Notes: generated by a model not told the origin, from the sequence alone. DNA of 56,824 bases from Bacillus sp. J33 (GCF_000518885.1 NZ_JAEL01000024.1:211-57034); one strand, 5' to 3'; shown: positions 43,888 through 52,796, numbered from the stretch's first letter. A program made the numbers and translations.

Positions 43888-44274
43888 TTGGCAAGAGCAC
43901 TAGGCATGATTGAAACAAGAGGGCTGATTGGGTCCATTGAAGCAGCTGATGCCATGCTTAAAGCAGCAGATGTTACGCTGGTGAAGCAGGAAAAAGTGGA
44001 TGCAGCACTGGTAACAGTGTTGGTCCAGGGAGATGTAAGTGCTGTCCAGGCAGCTGTTGATGCTGGAAAGGAAGCAGCTGCCAGAGTAGGGGAACTTGTT
44101 TCTGCACATGTCATTCCCCACCCTGATGAAGATATTAAGAAGGCTCTATTAGATGACCGCAGAGCAAAGGAAACAAAACAGGCAGCTGCTCCAGCCGTAC
44201 CTGCAGCAAAAAAAACAAGTAAAAATAAGCCGCAGGAGCCAGCTGCAGAGCAGGAAAATACAGAGAATAAATAA
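43888..44274 (+). CDS. Second hexameric shell protein with a Lys/Ala/Pro-rich tail
   Basis: This 128-residue protein has a BMC domain (about 1-90) closely related to EutM (GMIETRGLIGSIEAADAMLKAA, SAHVIPHPDEDI) followed by a tail of about 38 residues made of Lys, Ala, Pro, Glu and Gln. The tail is low complexity and probably disordered. EutK has a folded C-terminal domain instead, so this differs. TTG start with GAGGTG ahead. It lies directly before malate dehydrogenase, and the tail could be an interaction site on the inner or outer shell face. Confidence 0.88.
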   Translation: MARALGMIETRGLIGSIEAADAMLKAADVTLVKQEKVDAALVTVLVQGDVSAVQAAVDAGKEAAARVGELVSAHVIPHPDEDIKKALLDDRRAKETKQAAAPAVPAAKKTSKNKPQEPAAEQENTENK

Positions 44275-44315
44275 TTTTACTACTCCATTATGATTTGTGA
44301 AACGGAGGAGCAATG

Positions 44316-45272
44316 ATGAGCTTTAAAAGAAGAAAGATAGCCGTAATCGGATCAGGCTTTACGGGTGCTACAGCCGCACTGATGCTGGCACAAAAAGAAT
44401 TGGGAGACGTTATCCTTGTGGATATTCCCTCACAAACAAACCCGACAAAAGGAAAAGCTCTTGATATGCTTGAAGCAAGTCCTGTCCAGCGCTTTAATGC
44501 TAATATTACAGGTACCTCAAACTACGAAGACATCCGGGATGCCGACTTGGTTTTAATAACAGCAGGAATGCCGAGAAAACCGGGAATGAGCCGCGATGAT
44601 CTGGTTGCTGTGAATGAAAAGATTATAATAGAAGTTTCGGAGAATATAAAAAAATATGCACCTGATAGCTATATCATTGTTTTAAGTAACCCTGTTGATG
44701 CAATGACCTATGTTTGCTACAAAACCACAGACTTTCCGAAAAACAGAGTTATTGGCCAATCTGGTGTACTGGACACGGCCCGTTTTAATACCTTTGTTGC
44801 TCAGGAATTGGGCGTTTCCATTGAAGACATCTCAGGATTTGTCCTTGGCGGCCATGGTGATGACATGGTGCCGCTGGTACGTTACTCTTATGCAGGCGGA
44901 ATTCCGCTTGAAAAAATTCTTCCCGCCGACCGAATTGAAGCGATTGTGGAAAGAACAAGAAAGGGCGGAGGAGAGATCGTTAATCTGCTTGGCCAGGGAA
45001 GCGCTTATTATGCACCAGCTGCATCAATGGTGGAAATGGCAGAAGCTATTATTAAAGATAAAAAACGAATTTTGCCTTCGATTGCCTACCTGGAGGGAGA
45101 GTACGGGTATAGCCATATTTATCTTGGTGTTCCCACAATCCTTGGCGGGAACGGGATTGAAAGTGTCATTGAAATTCCATTGACAGCCGAGGAAAAAGCA
45201 GCACTTGATCAATCAGTCAAATCAGTCAAAAATGTAATGGGCATATTGGAAACAGCCAAAATGAATAACTAA
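44316..45272 (+). CDS. mdh: NAD-dependent malate dehydrogenase
   Basis: This 318-residue enzyme interconverts malate and oxaloacetate with NAD(H). It shows the cofactor motif [13 protein letters not shown], substrate-binding arginines in [12 protein letters not shown] (the Arg that selects malate over lactate) and the catalytic His in [10 protein letters not shown]. No targeting helix is seen at either end. GGAGGAG is ahead of two ATGs; I use the second by spacing. It is the last gene before the operon terminator, 41 bases after the tailed shell protein. Its place in a eut locus without alcohol dehydrogenase suggests NADH reoxidation for EutE. Confidence 0.9.
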   Translation: MSFKRRKIAVIGSGFTGATAALMLAQKELGDVILVDIPSQTNPTKGKALDMLEASPVQRFNANITGTSNYEDIRDADLVLITAGMPRKPGMSRDDLVAVNEKIIIEVSENIKKYAPDSYIIVLSNPVDAMTYVCYKTTDFPKNRVIGQSGVLDTARFNTFVAQELGVSIEDISGFVLGGHGDDMVPLVRYSYAGGIPLEKILPADRIEAIVERTRKGGGEIVNLLGQGSAYYAPAASMVEMAEAIIKDKKRILPSIAYLEGEYGYSHIYLGVPTILGGNGIESVIEIPLTAEEKAALDQSVKSVKNVMGILETAKMNN

Positions 45273-45275
45273 TCG

Positions 45276-45327
45276 AAAAAGCTGACTTGTGAGGAAAAAA
45301 TTTTTTCTTCATGAGTCAGCTTTTTTG
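45276..45327 (+). terminator. Terminator of the eut operon
   Basis: AAAAAGCTGACT pairs with AGTCAGCTTTTT, with an inner GAAAAAATTTTTTC palindrome extending the stem, and a final T run. Confidence 0.9.
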
Positions 45328-45479
45328 TAAAATAAGCCCATTTTGTTTAAACAGTAAGCTCCCCGGGTACATTGTAATTAACAAGCTTAGCAGCTGCTAA
45401 CAAAATTCAAGTAAATATCAATTTGAATTATCTGAATATTTGTGTTAAAATAGAAAAAAGGTCAAGGGGTTGATTTCAA

Positions 45480-45671
45480 ATGGAAAAACGTCTACTAAAC
45501 TCGCCGCAACAGTCTGAGGAAAATGTGTCACAGTTAGCAGAACAAGTCCTAAATCAAGCTCTTAAGGAATATCGCAAAGAGAAGCTTCGCGAGAAAATTG
45601 ATGAAGCTCTTACGAACCGAAACAAGGATGAATTTATCCGTCTGACAAATGAACTTAAAAAGATTTCGTAG
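45480..45671 (+). CDS. IDEAL-domain small protein
   Basis: This 63-residue protein consists of a Gln-rich N-terminus and one IDEAL domain (ALKEYRKEKLREKIDEALTN), which contains the IDEAL string itself. Such domains occur in Bacillaceae proteins including the ComK-degradation adaptor region, and likely mediate protein contacts. Own promoter (TTAAAATAG near 45443) and own terminator, ATG start with AAGGGG ahead. Confidence 0.88.
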   Translation: MEKRLLNSPQQSEENVSQLAEQVLNQALKEYRKEKLREKIDEALTNRNKDEFIRLTNELKKIS

Positions 45672-45695
45672 TTTCCCGACAAATTAAAGTGTAAG

Positions 45696-45728
45696 AAAGG
45701 CAGCCTGTTCTGAAGAGGGGCTGCCTTT
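45696..45728 (+). terminator. Terminator of the IDEAL-domain gene
   Basis: AAAGGCAGCC pairs with GGCTGCCTTT around 12 bases, followed by T. Confidence 0.88.
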
Positions 45729-46239
45729 TGATGTTTGCGGTCAGGAGAATTATCCTGTGATTTTACCTCAACAAAAGATTTTGTCCTTATGTTTTAGAGG
45801 TGTAGTACAAGTAACAGCAATTGCGCTAGGTTAATACCAATCAAAAAGTAAAATCTGTGCTGATAAGATGGAATTTAATAAAACGGATTTCAGGAGTCAT
45901 CGAGCAGTCATCTTTATTAGTTGTGGTTGGAGAAAAAATAGGGTTATTGCAACATCACTGCGAAGCCATTAATTCCAGATATGAGGAGCCTGAAGACGTA
46001 TCAGCAAAGGAAGAGAATCTATCAGAATAACCGAAAAAGTTTTCGCTGTAATGTCATAGGTTCTTAAGTCTTATCAATAATTCAAGTCAGAAAATTACAT
46101 AAAATCTAAAAAATAATGAGCTGAGACACAGGATTTCCTTAATGCATTATGGAAATCAACTAATAGTGTTTTAGCTCTCTTAGGTTAAAAGTTTAAAAAA
46201 TATAGTACACAACGAAGATGGATAAGAAGGAGGGTCACG
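45729..46239. other. Gene-poor interval with a 57-codon open frame
   Basis: Only one frame stands out: 45857-46030, from GTG, with a C-terminal half reading EEPEDVSAKEENLSE. It has no ribosome site and no family I recognise, and may be the 3' end of a decayed gene. The rest is A+T-rich and shows no RNA fold that I can support. Confidence 0.35.
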
Positions 46240-47070
46240 ATGTGTCATACAGAAAGCAGCTGTGTCATCTCCCTGAATAATATCAGCTGGAAAAGGAATG
46301 GAAAGAAAATTCTGGATAAAGTTTCCTGGGAGGTGCAAAAAGGAGAGCATTGGGCACTTCTGGGATTAAATGGATCGGGAAAAACGACCATTCTTAATTT
46401 GATTACTGGATATCAGTGGCCTAATGAAGGTCAAGTTACTGTATTAGGCAATTTATTCGGTAAAACCAATATACCTGAACTTAGAAGGTCAATAGGATGG
46501 GTAAGCACTTCACTTGATGATAAATTTCAATTTCGGCCTGCTGATACGACACTGGAGATTGTTTTAAGCGGTAAATTTGCATCTATTGGTCTGTACGAAG
46601 ATATTACCCAAAATGATTTGGATCAAGCAAAAGCATTAATGAAGCAATTGGGCATCAGCCATGTGGAAAACCAAACACTTACATCCCTTTCTCAGGGTGA
46701 GAAAAGAAAGGCGATGATTGCGAGAGCACTAATGTCTTCACCGCGGCTCCTGATATTGGACGAACCTTGTAATGGGCTCGACATTTTTTCGAAGGAAGAA
46801 TTGCTGTCCTCAATTGAAAAGCTGATGGCCCAGCCAGGAGGTCCTACCATCTTATATGTGACCCATCATATTGAGGAGATTGTCCCATCCATATCTCATG
46901 TAATGCTCCTGAATTCCGGCAAAGTAGTTGCCCAAGGAGAGAAAAAAGCAATTCTTACAGAACAAAGACTGGAAGAAACATTCCGTGTCCCCCTATCTTT
47001 GGTTTGGGAAGATGGCCGCCCCTGGATACGTGTCAGATTGTCACAATTATCAATTAGCGCAGGCAAGTAA
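46240..47070 (+). CDS. Orphan ABC ATPase (YlmA/ModF-like)
   Basis: This 276-residue protein has a single ATP-binding domain: Walker A LGLNGSGKTT (41-50), signature LSQGEKRK (150-157), Walker B LLILDEP (170-176) and the switch His in VTHH. No permease or binding protein lies nearby. B. subtilis YlmA is a similar orphan. It ends 24 bases before the lactate racemase gene, so they may be co-transcribed. AAGGAGGG precedes the ATG. Confidence 0.85.
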   Translation: MCHTESSCVISLNNISWKRNGKKILDKVSWEVQKGEHWALLGLNGSGKTTILNLITGYQWPNEGQVTVLGNLFGKTNIPELRRSIGWVSTSLDDKFQFRPADTTLEIVLSGKFASIGLYEDITQNDLDQAKALMKQLGISHVENQTLTSLSQGEKRKAMIARALMSSPRLLILDEPCNGLDIFSKEELLSSIEKLMAQPGGPTILYVTHHIEEIVPSISHVMLLNSGKVVAQGEKKAILTEQRLEETFRVPLSLVWEDGRPWIRVRLSQLSISAGK

Positions 47071-47094
47071 ACAAAAAACGGAGGGACAAATATC

Positions 47095-48369
47095 TTGGAA
47101 ATAAAATTGTCATATGGGAAAGAAGGACTTCTTGTCAATCTTCCCGATCATGCAGCAGTTATTGAACCTGTCCATATACATGGGCTGGAGAACGAAAAGA
47201 AAAAAGCATTTGAAGCAATGAGGAATCCAATTGGAACAAAGCCTTTGAAAGAAATGGTGAAAGAAACGGATACAGTTTCTATAGTAATCAGCGATATGAC
47301 AAGGCCCACTCCCAACCACAAACTAGTGCCTTGGATCATGGAGGAATTAAATCATGTTCCGGCAGAACAATTTGTAATTATTAATGGGACAGGCAGCCAC
47401 CGTGATAATACGAGGGAAGAGCTAATTCAAATGCTTGGAGAAGATATTGTGAATCATGTCCGGGTCATTAATAATAATGCATTTGACCAATCAACACAGT
47501 CCTACTTGGGAAAAACATCATATGGCGGTGAGGTTTTCCTTAATAAAGAGTATTGTGAAAGTGACATTAAAATCGTTACAGGTTTTATTGAACCTCATTT
47601 TTTTGCAGGATTCAGCGGCGGACCAAAGGGAATTATGCCCGGGATAGCTGGAATTGAAACGATTATGCATTTTCACAATGCCAGAATGATTGGAGATAAA
47701 GACAGTACATGGGGAAAAATTGAAGGCAACCCGGTACAGGGCGAAGCAACAGAGGCCGCTCGTATGGCAAAGCCGGATTTTATGCTAAATGTAACACTAA
47801 ACGGTGAGAAGGTGATTACAAACTATTTTGCAGGCGATGTCATTTTGGCGCACAGGGCTGGCTGCGAATATGTCAGGGAACATTCGATGGTTGCTTGTGA
47901 TGAGCCATTCGACATTGTTATTACCAGCAACAGCGGTTATCCATTGGACCAGAATTTATATCAGGCAGTAAAAGGGATGAGTGCTGCTCAAAAAATTGTA
48001 AAAAAAGGCGGAGCCATTATCTGCGCATCTGAATGCAGTGACGGTCTGCCGAATCATGGTAATTATGCAGAAATACTAAAAATGAAAGCAACACCTCAAG
48101 AAATTTTAGATATGATTGAAGATCCCGCTTTTTCTATTTTTGATCAATGGCAAGTACAAAAACAGGCAATCATTCAGGTATGGGCTGACGTATATGTTTA
48201 CTCAAGTCTAACAAATGAAGAAGTTAAAAATGCCATGTTCATACCCGCCAGCTCCATAGAAAAGACAGTGGAAGAACTGCAGCGAAAACACGGGAGTGAT
48301 TTAAGAATTGCTGTTATGCCCCTAGGGCCATTAATCATCCCATATATAAGAGATATAGATAAAATCTGA
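47095..48369 (+). CDS. larA: LarA-type nickel-dependent lactate (hydroxyacid) racemase
   Basis: This 424-residue protein of the LarA superfamily has the motifs SDMTRPTPNHK, SHRDNT (His102), FIEPHFFAGFSGGPKGIMPG (His168 and Lys178, the residue that carries the nickel-pincer cofactor) and MHFHN. It should interconvert lactate or another 2-hydroxyacid enantiomer. LarB, LarC and LarE, which make the cofactor, are not in the window. TTG start with GGAGGG ahead. The next gene encodes a nickel/cobalt permease, in keeping with nickel need. LarA paralogues with other substrates exist, so the substrate is not certain. Confidence 0.85.
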   Translation: MEIKLSYGKEGLLVNLPDHAAVIEPVHIHGLENEKKKAFEAMRNPIGTKPLKEMVKETDTVSIVISDMTRPTPNHKLVPWIMEELNHVPAEQFVIINGTGSHRDNTREELIQMLGEDIVNHVRVINNNAFDQSTQSYLGKTSYGGEVFLNKEYCESDIKIVTGFIEPHFFAGFSGGPKGIMPGIAGIETIMHFHNARMIGDKDSTWGKIEGNPVQGEATEAARMAKPDFMLNVTLNGEKVITNYFAGDVILAHRAGCEYVREHSMVACDEPFDIVITSNSGYPLDQNLYQAVKGMSAAQKIVKKGGAIICASECSDGLPNHGNYAEILKMKATPQEILDMIEDPAFSIFDQWQVQKQAIIQVWADVYVYSSLTNEEVKNAMFIPASSIEKTVEELQRKHGSDLRIAVMPLGPLIIPYIRDIDKI

Positions 48370-48527
48370 ATGTAAATGATCACTTCCGATGGCCAGGAGA
48401 CAAATTGATCTTAATTTCCATGTTTAAAATAGGGGATATTGACTACAAAAGCCAGAAGTTCTTTCTTTTGAAATTCCCACATTTGGATAACAAAAAATTT
48501 ATGAAAAATATGAATCGAGGACATTAA

Positions 48528-49169
48528 ATGATGGATAGCTTTTTATTCGTACTTTTTGCAGGTTTTTTACTTGGTATCAAACATGCCTTTGAGCCTGATC
48601 ACATTGTTGCGGTTTCTACCATTGCGGTAAGGTCTAAAAACATATGGAAATCGACTCTTGCGGGGATATACTGGGGAATTGGCCACACGGCAACTTTATT
48701 TTTATTTGGAATTTTTCTTATCGTAATGAAACAAAATCTTTCAGAATCAGTTGCCTTAACCCTTGAATTTTTTGTTGGGATTATGCTGGTTTATTTAGGT
48801 TTAGCTACTATATTAAGAAGACATGGTGAAAAGGAGAGGGGACAAAACGCAGGAAGCAGCAATAAAAAGTCAGTTTTCATCGGCTTTGTCCATGGACTGG
48901 CGGGCAGTGCTGGATTGGTGATCCTTACCATGTCAATTTCAAAGAATATCTGGCAAGGTGCAATATATATCCTTGCTTTCGGTTTAGGAACGGTTTTCGG
49001 CATGTTATTTTTTTCTGTGTTATTGAGCATTCCGGTTATAATGTCAAAGAAAAGAAATGGAATCAACGAGAAAATCATCAAAATAACAGGTTTAATAAGC
49101 TTTTGTTTTGGTGTCTATTATATGTATAACCTGGGATTTACAGAAGGCTTGTTTACATACTGGCTATAG
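48528..49169 (+). CDS. NicO/UreH-type nickel-cobalt permease
   Basis: This 213-residue protein has six hydrophobic helices. It carries the metal motif HAFEPDH near the N-terminus (about residues 19-25), GIGHTAT in helix 2 and GFVHGLAGSAG later, typical of NicO/UreH transporters. It probably imports Ni2+ for the LarA protein encoded before it. GAGG lies before the ATG; a gap of 158 bases separates the two genes. Confidence 0.83.
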   Translation: MMDSFLFVLFAGFLLGIKHAFEPDHIVAVSTIAVRSKNIWKSTLAGIYWGIGHTATLFLFGIFLIVMKQNLSESVALTLEFFVGIMLVYLGLATILRRHGEKERGQNAGSSNKKSVFIGFVHGLAGSAGLVILTMSISKNIWQGAIYILAFGLGTVFGMLFFSVLLSIPVIMSKKRNGINEKIIKITGLISFCFGVYYMYNLGFTEGLFTYWL

Positions 49170-49643
49170 AACATAGATTTGGGGAACAAACAGGAAAGAT
49201 GCAGGAAATATAACAAAAAAACACCTGGGGAATATTATCAGATATGGGTAGAGATTTGATTGCATTTACAGACGGTACACAGCGCGTTACTTTTGGCCAG
49301 GGCACCAGAGGACGCGTGGGCAATGCAAATCCAGTTCCTTCTCTTGTCGTCCATTCATTATACTATATAATGTAAACTACCCCAATCGAAGCTCTATTAC
49401 TGTTATTTTTAAAAATTTGGAAGGATATCATCCATTACGTCTGAAAGTATTGGATTCACAGCAGAGATAACATATTCCCATCGCATCCAGCGTTTAATCG
49501 GCAAATATTGGACAAACGAAATAAAAACTTTTTAATGGAAGTCTGGAAAGTATCAGTCTTCCATTTTTATTTCTTGCTTTTTGATTTAATTTGCTTAAAA
49601 ATGATAAAATACATAATCTCAAAAAAAATTGGAGGAAATAAAA
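49170..49643. other. Gene-poor interval
   Basis: A 43-codon frame at 49244-49375 (MGRDLIAFTDGTQRVTFGQG at its start) has no ribosome site and I do not trust it. A hairpin ends the stretch. Otherwise I see nothing. Confidence 0.35.
49535..49570 (+). terminator. Terminator-like hairpin
   Basis: ATGGAAG..CTG pairs with CAG..CTTCCAT and is followed by TTTTATTT. Confidence 0.65.
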
Positions 49644-50630
49644 TTGGTTCGTTTCGGCGTAGTAGGCACAAATTGGATTACAGAAGCATTTTTAAAAGCG
49701 GCAGCCCAGCTTGAGGACTTCCGGCTAACGGCTGTGTATTCGCGTACAGAAGAAAGGGCAAAAGAATTTGCGGGCAAATATGGAGCTGATAAAATTTTTA
49801 CGGATTTAGAGACCATGGCAAAAAGCGGAGAAATTGACGCTGTCTATATCGCAAGTCCGAATTCCCTCCATGCAGAGCAGGCAATCATTTTTATGAATAA
49901 CAAGGTTCATGTTTTATGTGAGAAGCCGATTGCCTCTAATACAAAGGAACTTCGAAAAATGATTGATGCAGCAAAGGAAAACCATGTCCTGCTGATGGAG
50001 GCTCTGAAGTCGACTTTCCTGCCAAACTTTAAAGCGGTTAAGGAGAATCTGCATAAAATTGGCCAGGTGCGCAGGTACTTTGCAAGCTATTGCCAATACT
50101 CTTCCCGCTATGACGCTTATCGGCAGGGCACAGTGTTAAACGCGTTTAAACCTGAGCTTTCAAATGGTTCCCTAATGGATATTGGAATCTACTGTGTCTA
50201 TCCGCTTGTCACTCTATTTGGAAAGCCTGCAGAGATAAAGGCAACTGGGTACAGACTGGAGTCCGGTGTAGATGGGGAAGGCAGCATTGTGCTAACATAT
50301 CCTGATATGGACGCGGTGGTTATATACAGTAAAATAGCCAATTCAAGTCTGCCTGCTGAAATACAGGGAGAAGACGGAAACATTGTTATTGATAAAATAC
50401 ATACGCCTGAAAAGGTTGAATTGCATTACCGAAGCGGCGAACAGGAAGATCTCACTCAAAAGCAATTAAGCGACAGCATGTATTATGAGGCAAAAGAATT
50501 TATTGAACTGATTAAGGCAGGCAAAACGGAATCAGACATAAACTCATTTTCCAACTCCATGATTACGATGGAAATTATAGAGGAGGCCCGCAAACAGATT
50601 GGGGTAATCTATCCAGCAGACCAAAAATAA
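49644..50630 (+). CDS. Gfo/Idh/MocA-family oxidoreductase
   Basis: This 328-residue protein has an N-terminal Rossmann domain (VRFGVVGTNWITEAFLKAA) and the family motif VLCEKPIASNTKELR around residue 90, followed by the C-terminal beta-sheet domain. Members oxidise or reduce sugars and related alcohols with NAD(P). The TTG at 49644 is the start because GGAGG lies eight bases ahead; a TTG at 49629 overlaps that site. Substrate unknown; it stands alone. Confidence 0.87.
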   Translation: MVRFGVVGTNWITEAFLKAAAQLEDFRLTAVYSRTEERAKEFAGKYGADKIFTDLETMAKSGEIDAVYIASPNSLHAEQAIIFMNNKVHVLCEKPIASNTKELRKMIDAAKENHVLLMEALKSTFLPNFKAVKENLHKIGQVRRYFASYCQYSSRYDAYRQGTVLNAFKPELSNGSLMDIGIYCVYPLVTLFGKPAEIKATGYRLESGVDGEGSIVLTYPDMDAVVIYSKIANSSLPAEIQGEDGNIVIDKIHTPEKVELHYRSGEQEDLTQKQLSDSMYYEAKEFIELIKAGKTESDINSFSNSMITMEIIEEARKQIGVIYPADQK

Positions 50631-50681
50631 AGAAAGGCTCTTTTCTCATAAATTGTTGTTTTTACTTATAAATTCTGCCCT

Positions 50682-50866
50682 TTGATTTCCGCTACGGGCA
50701 CTCAAGCTTTCCCGCGGGGAGGAATGAGAGCCTCCTCGGCTTCGCCTGCGGGGTCTCCCACTTACCTCACTTCCCGCAGGACATTGAATAAACTTCCCTG
50801 ACCTGGCACCGCACGAAGGAAATGCGGTAGCATTTTCAAGGATCAAGTACCCTCCGCTACAATCAA
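50682..50866. repeat. Bacillaceae intergenic repeat (TTGATTTCCGCT type)
   Basis: The segment starts TTGATTTCCGCTACGGGCAC, has the G/C-rich core CCCGCGGGGAGG..GCCTCCTCGGCTTCGCC, and ends CCTCCGCTACAATCAA, so TTGATT and AATCAA are terminal inverted repeats. I recognise the sequence as a widespread, non-coding Bacillus repeat. The right half is decayed relative to the form I remember. Confidence 0.7.
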
Positions 50867-50927
50867 CTCGGTAGGTTAAATTAAGTTTGCAGTTAAAAGC
50901 AACCAACTTTACGAAAACAGCCTAAAG

Positions 50928-50960
50928 AAAAGACCGAACATTCATTTGTTCGGTCTTTTT
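50928..50960 (+). terminator. Strong terminator hairpin
   Basis: AAAAGACCGAACA pairs with TGTTCGGTCTTTT around six bases and ends in T5. Confidence 0.85.
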
Positions 50961-51200
50961 AGTTCTTTTTACCCTCTGTCAAATGGGATTATTTGTAAAA
51001 AAATTAACCAAATTAGGGATATTGGATTAATTTTACACAAGAATGACCAAATTTTGAATATTTAAACTCCTCCGATTTTACTTATTTCGCCTTACGAAAT
51101 TTGTCAAAATAATAGGCACCTTACTCTATTAACACTAGCAAATTTGTTTTCTAAAATTAATAGTGTACGAAAAAGAATAGATATGGAGGAGAATAAATTT

Positions 51201-52265
51201 ATGACATTAAAGAAAAAGGTTTTATCTGTTTCTTTGTCTGGTTTAATGGCTTTAGGTGCCGTTACCGCTGTAGGAATGCCTGCTGGTGCAGTTGGAAATG
51301 GGCCAAGCACAGGAAATGGCTCAATCCAGACTTCAATTCTGCATACATATGATAGTTTAGTAGACTATTTAAAAACTCAAGATGCCAAGCAGGAAGCGAT
51401 GGAGCTTGAAGTGATCGGCCAAACGGTAAAAGGCCGTGATATTTACATGGCAAAATACATATCAAACCCTGAGAACCCTACCATTCTTTTTCTGACTCAG
51501 CAGCACGGAAACGAGCAGCTGACAACAGAGGGTGCTTTGGAGTTTATCAAGCATTTGGGCACTGGCAAAACAAGCGGAGTGCTTGATAACGTCAATATTC
51601 TTGTCATTCCAATGCTTAATGCAGACGGAGCAATGGGAGATGTGAACTTCTCGCTTGATGATTATCTTGCAGATGGTGACCGCCATTTAACACGTTATAA
51701 TGCAAACTATGTTGATTTGAATCGTGAACACGATAAAGAGACAAGCGAAATGGAGCCTGAAGCACGTGCACTTCATGAAAACGTGTTTGCGAAATATAAT
51801 ATCGATTACATGATCGACCTTCATCACCAGGGAACGTTAAGTGAAACAGAAGGTAAGCTTGTTTCTGGGTCGATTCTTTACCCAACAAATCCGAATGTTG
51901 ATCCAGAGGTTTTGGAAGGATCCAAGAAGCTAGGTTCTGTCGTTTTTAATGCTTTGCATCATACAGGCTGGGGCCATATTGGAAAATATGTCGGCGGTAC
52001 TGGTGAAAACATCGGCCGTAACGGTGCTGCAGTCCGCTATGACATTTCCACTCTTTTATTCGAGATGCGCGGTATGTCTGACCACTACTATGAGCCATAT
52101 GCTTTGGGACAAAAGAGCAACGGCTACTTAATCAAGCAAACAATCACTACTCTTGATGCCGCAGTTAGAGCCATTGCGGATGGTTCTATTGAAACGGCTG
52201 ACACAAGCTTCTGGGATACATTGCCTGAACAAAAAAATAGAACAGGTGAAGAGGCTGACGAATAA
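51201..52265 (+). CDS. Secreted M14-family zinc carboxypeptidase
   Basis: This 354-residue protein begins with a Sec signal peptide (MTLKKKVLSVSLSGLMALGA, cut after an Ala-rich stretch near residue 30). The M14 zinc site is visible as His102 and Glu105 in QQHGNEQ and His208 in DLHHQG; catalytic Glu288 is in LLFEMRG. It should trim C-terminal or peptidoglycan-type peptide bonds outside the cell. The ATG at 51201 has GGAGGAG ahead; the open frame before it is leader sequence. Confidence 0.88.
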   Translation: MTLKKKVLSVSLSGLMALGAVTAVGMPAGAVGNGPSTGNGSIQTSILHTYDSLVDYLKTQDAKQEAMELEVIGQTVKGRDIYMAKYISNPENPTILFLTQQHGNEQLTTEGALEFIKHLGTGKTSGVLDNVNILVIPMLNADGAMGDVNFSLDDYLADGDRHLTRYNANYVDLNREHDKETSEMEPEARALHENVFAKYNIDYMIDLHHQGTLSETEGKLVSGSILYPTNPNVDPEVLEGSKKLGSVVFNALHHTGWGHIGKYVGGTGENIGRNGAAVRYDISTLLFEMRGMSDHYYEPYALGQKSNGYLIKQTITTLDAAVRAIADGSIETADTSFWDTLPEQKNRTGEEADE

Positions 52266-52273
52266 GAACATTG

Positions 52274-52303
52274 AATCCCCGATTTCGATCGGGGATTTTT
52301 TAT
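52274..52303 (+). terminator. Terminator of the M14 peptidase gene
   Basis: AATCCCCGA pairs with TCGGGGATT around six bases and is followed by T6. Confidence 0.92.
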
Positions 52304-52602
52304 ATTTAATGCAATTTGCAAATAAAACGGAAAATCTGCAAATAACTTTTCCAGACATGATAGATTGACAATCATCTAAACTAAACACCTTCCAAATTAA
52401 CTTCTTCTTAAATGGCTTTCATAATTCCCTAAGAAAACCAGCCATATTTCCTTAAATTTTTCCCCCTTTTTAGTGAGGAAAAGCCCATTTATCAGATTTT
52501 TTAAATTTTCTTCCAATAACTTGTTGACAATTCCTATAGGTATGGTAGGATTAATCTCAACATCATAAAATTAGCAATAAAAATTAAGTATTTTCCTAGA
52601 CC
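52304..52602 (+). promoter_or_regulatory. Sulfate-operon control region
   Basis: TTGACA (52524-52529) and TAGGAT (52546-52551) are 16 bases apart. The palindrome CCTATAGG (52533-52540) lies in the spacer and could be a repressor site; CymR is a candidate because it controls sulfur genes in Bacillus, but the match is not proven. No S-box or T-box fold is visible. Confidence 0.5.
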
Positions 52603-52782
52603 ATGAAAAGGAGGCGAGCCTCACTGAAACAGGCTGACTGGGAAGAGCTATCTGCTCACTTGAAACAGATGCTAGAAAGCATTAAATACGGATCGATCAC
52701 ATTGGTCGTCCAGGATGGCAAAGTGATACAACTTGAGAAGAACGAAAAGGTTCGTCTTCAACCGAATAAGCGCGCTGACTAG
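52603..52782 (+). CDS. YezD-like DUF2292 small protein
   Basis: This small protein has the DUF2292 core LESIKYGSITLVVQDGKVIQ and a basic end, as in YezD-type proteins found before sulfur-assimilation genes. The start is unclear. ATG at 52603 (59 residues) has no ribosome site. A perfect AAAAGGAGG lies inside the frame and points nine bases on to CTG at 52624 (52 residues). I give the longer limits but favour the CTG. It leads the cys operon. Confidence 0.75.
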   Translation: MKRRRASLKQADWEELSAHLKQMLESIKYGSITLVVQDGKVIQLEKNEKVRLQPNKRAD

Positions 52783-52796
52783 ACAAACTAGAGGCG

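Noticed and set aside
49244..49375. 43-codon frame (MGRDLIAFTDGTQ start).
   Set aside because: No ribosome site and no supporting context.
52304..52602. S-box or T-box leader before the sulfur operon.
   Set aside because: No S-box core or T-box sequence with terminator alternatives is visible.
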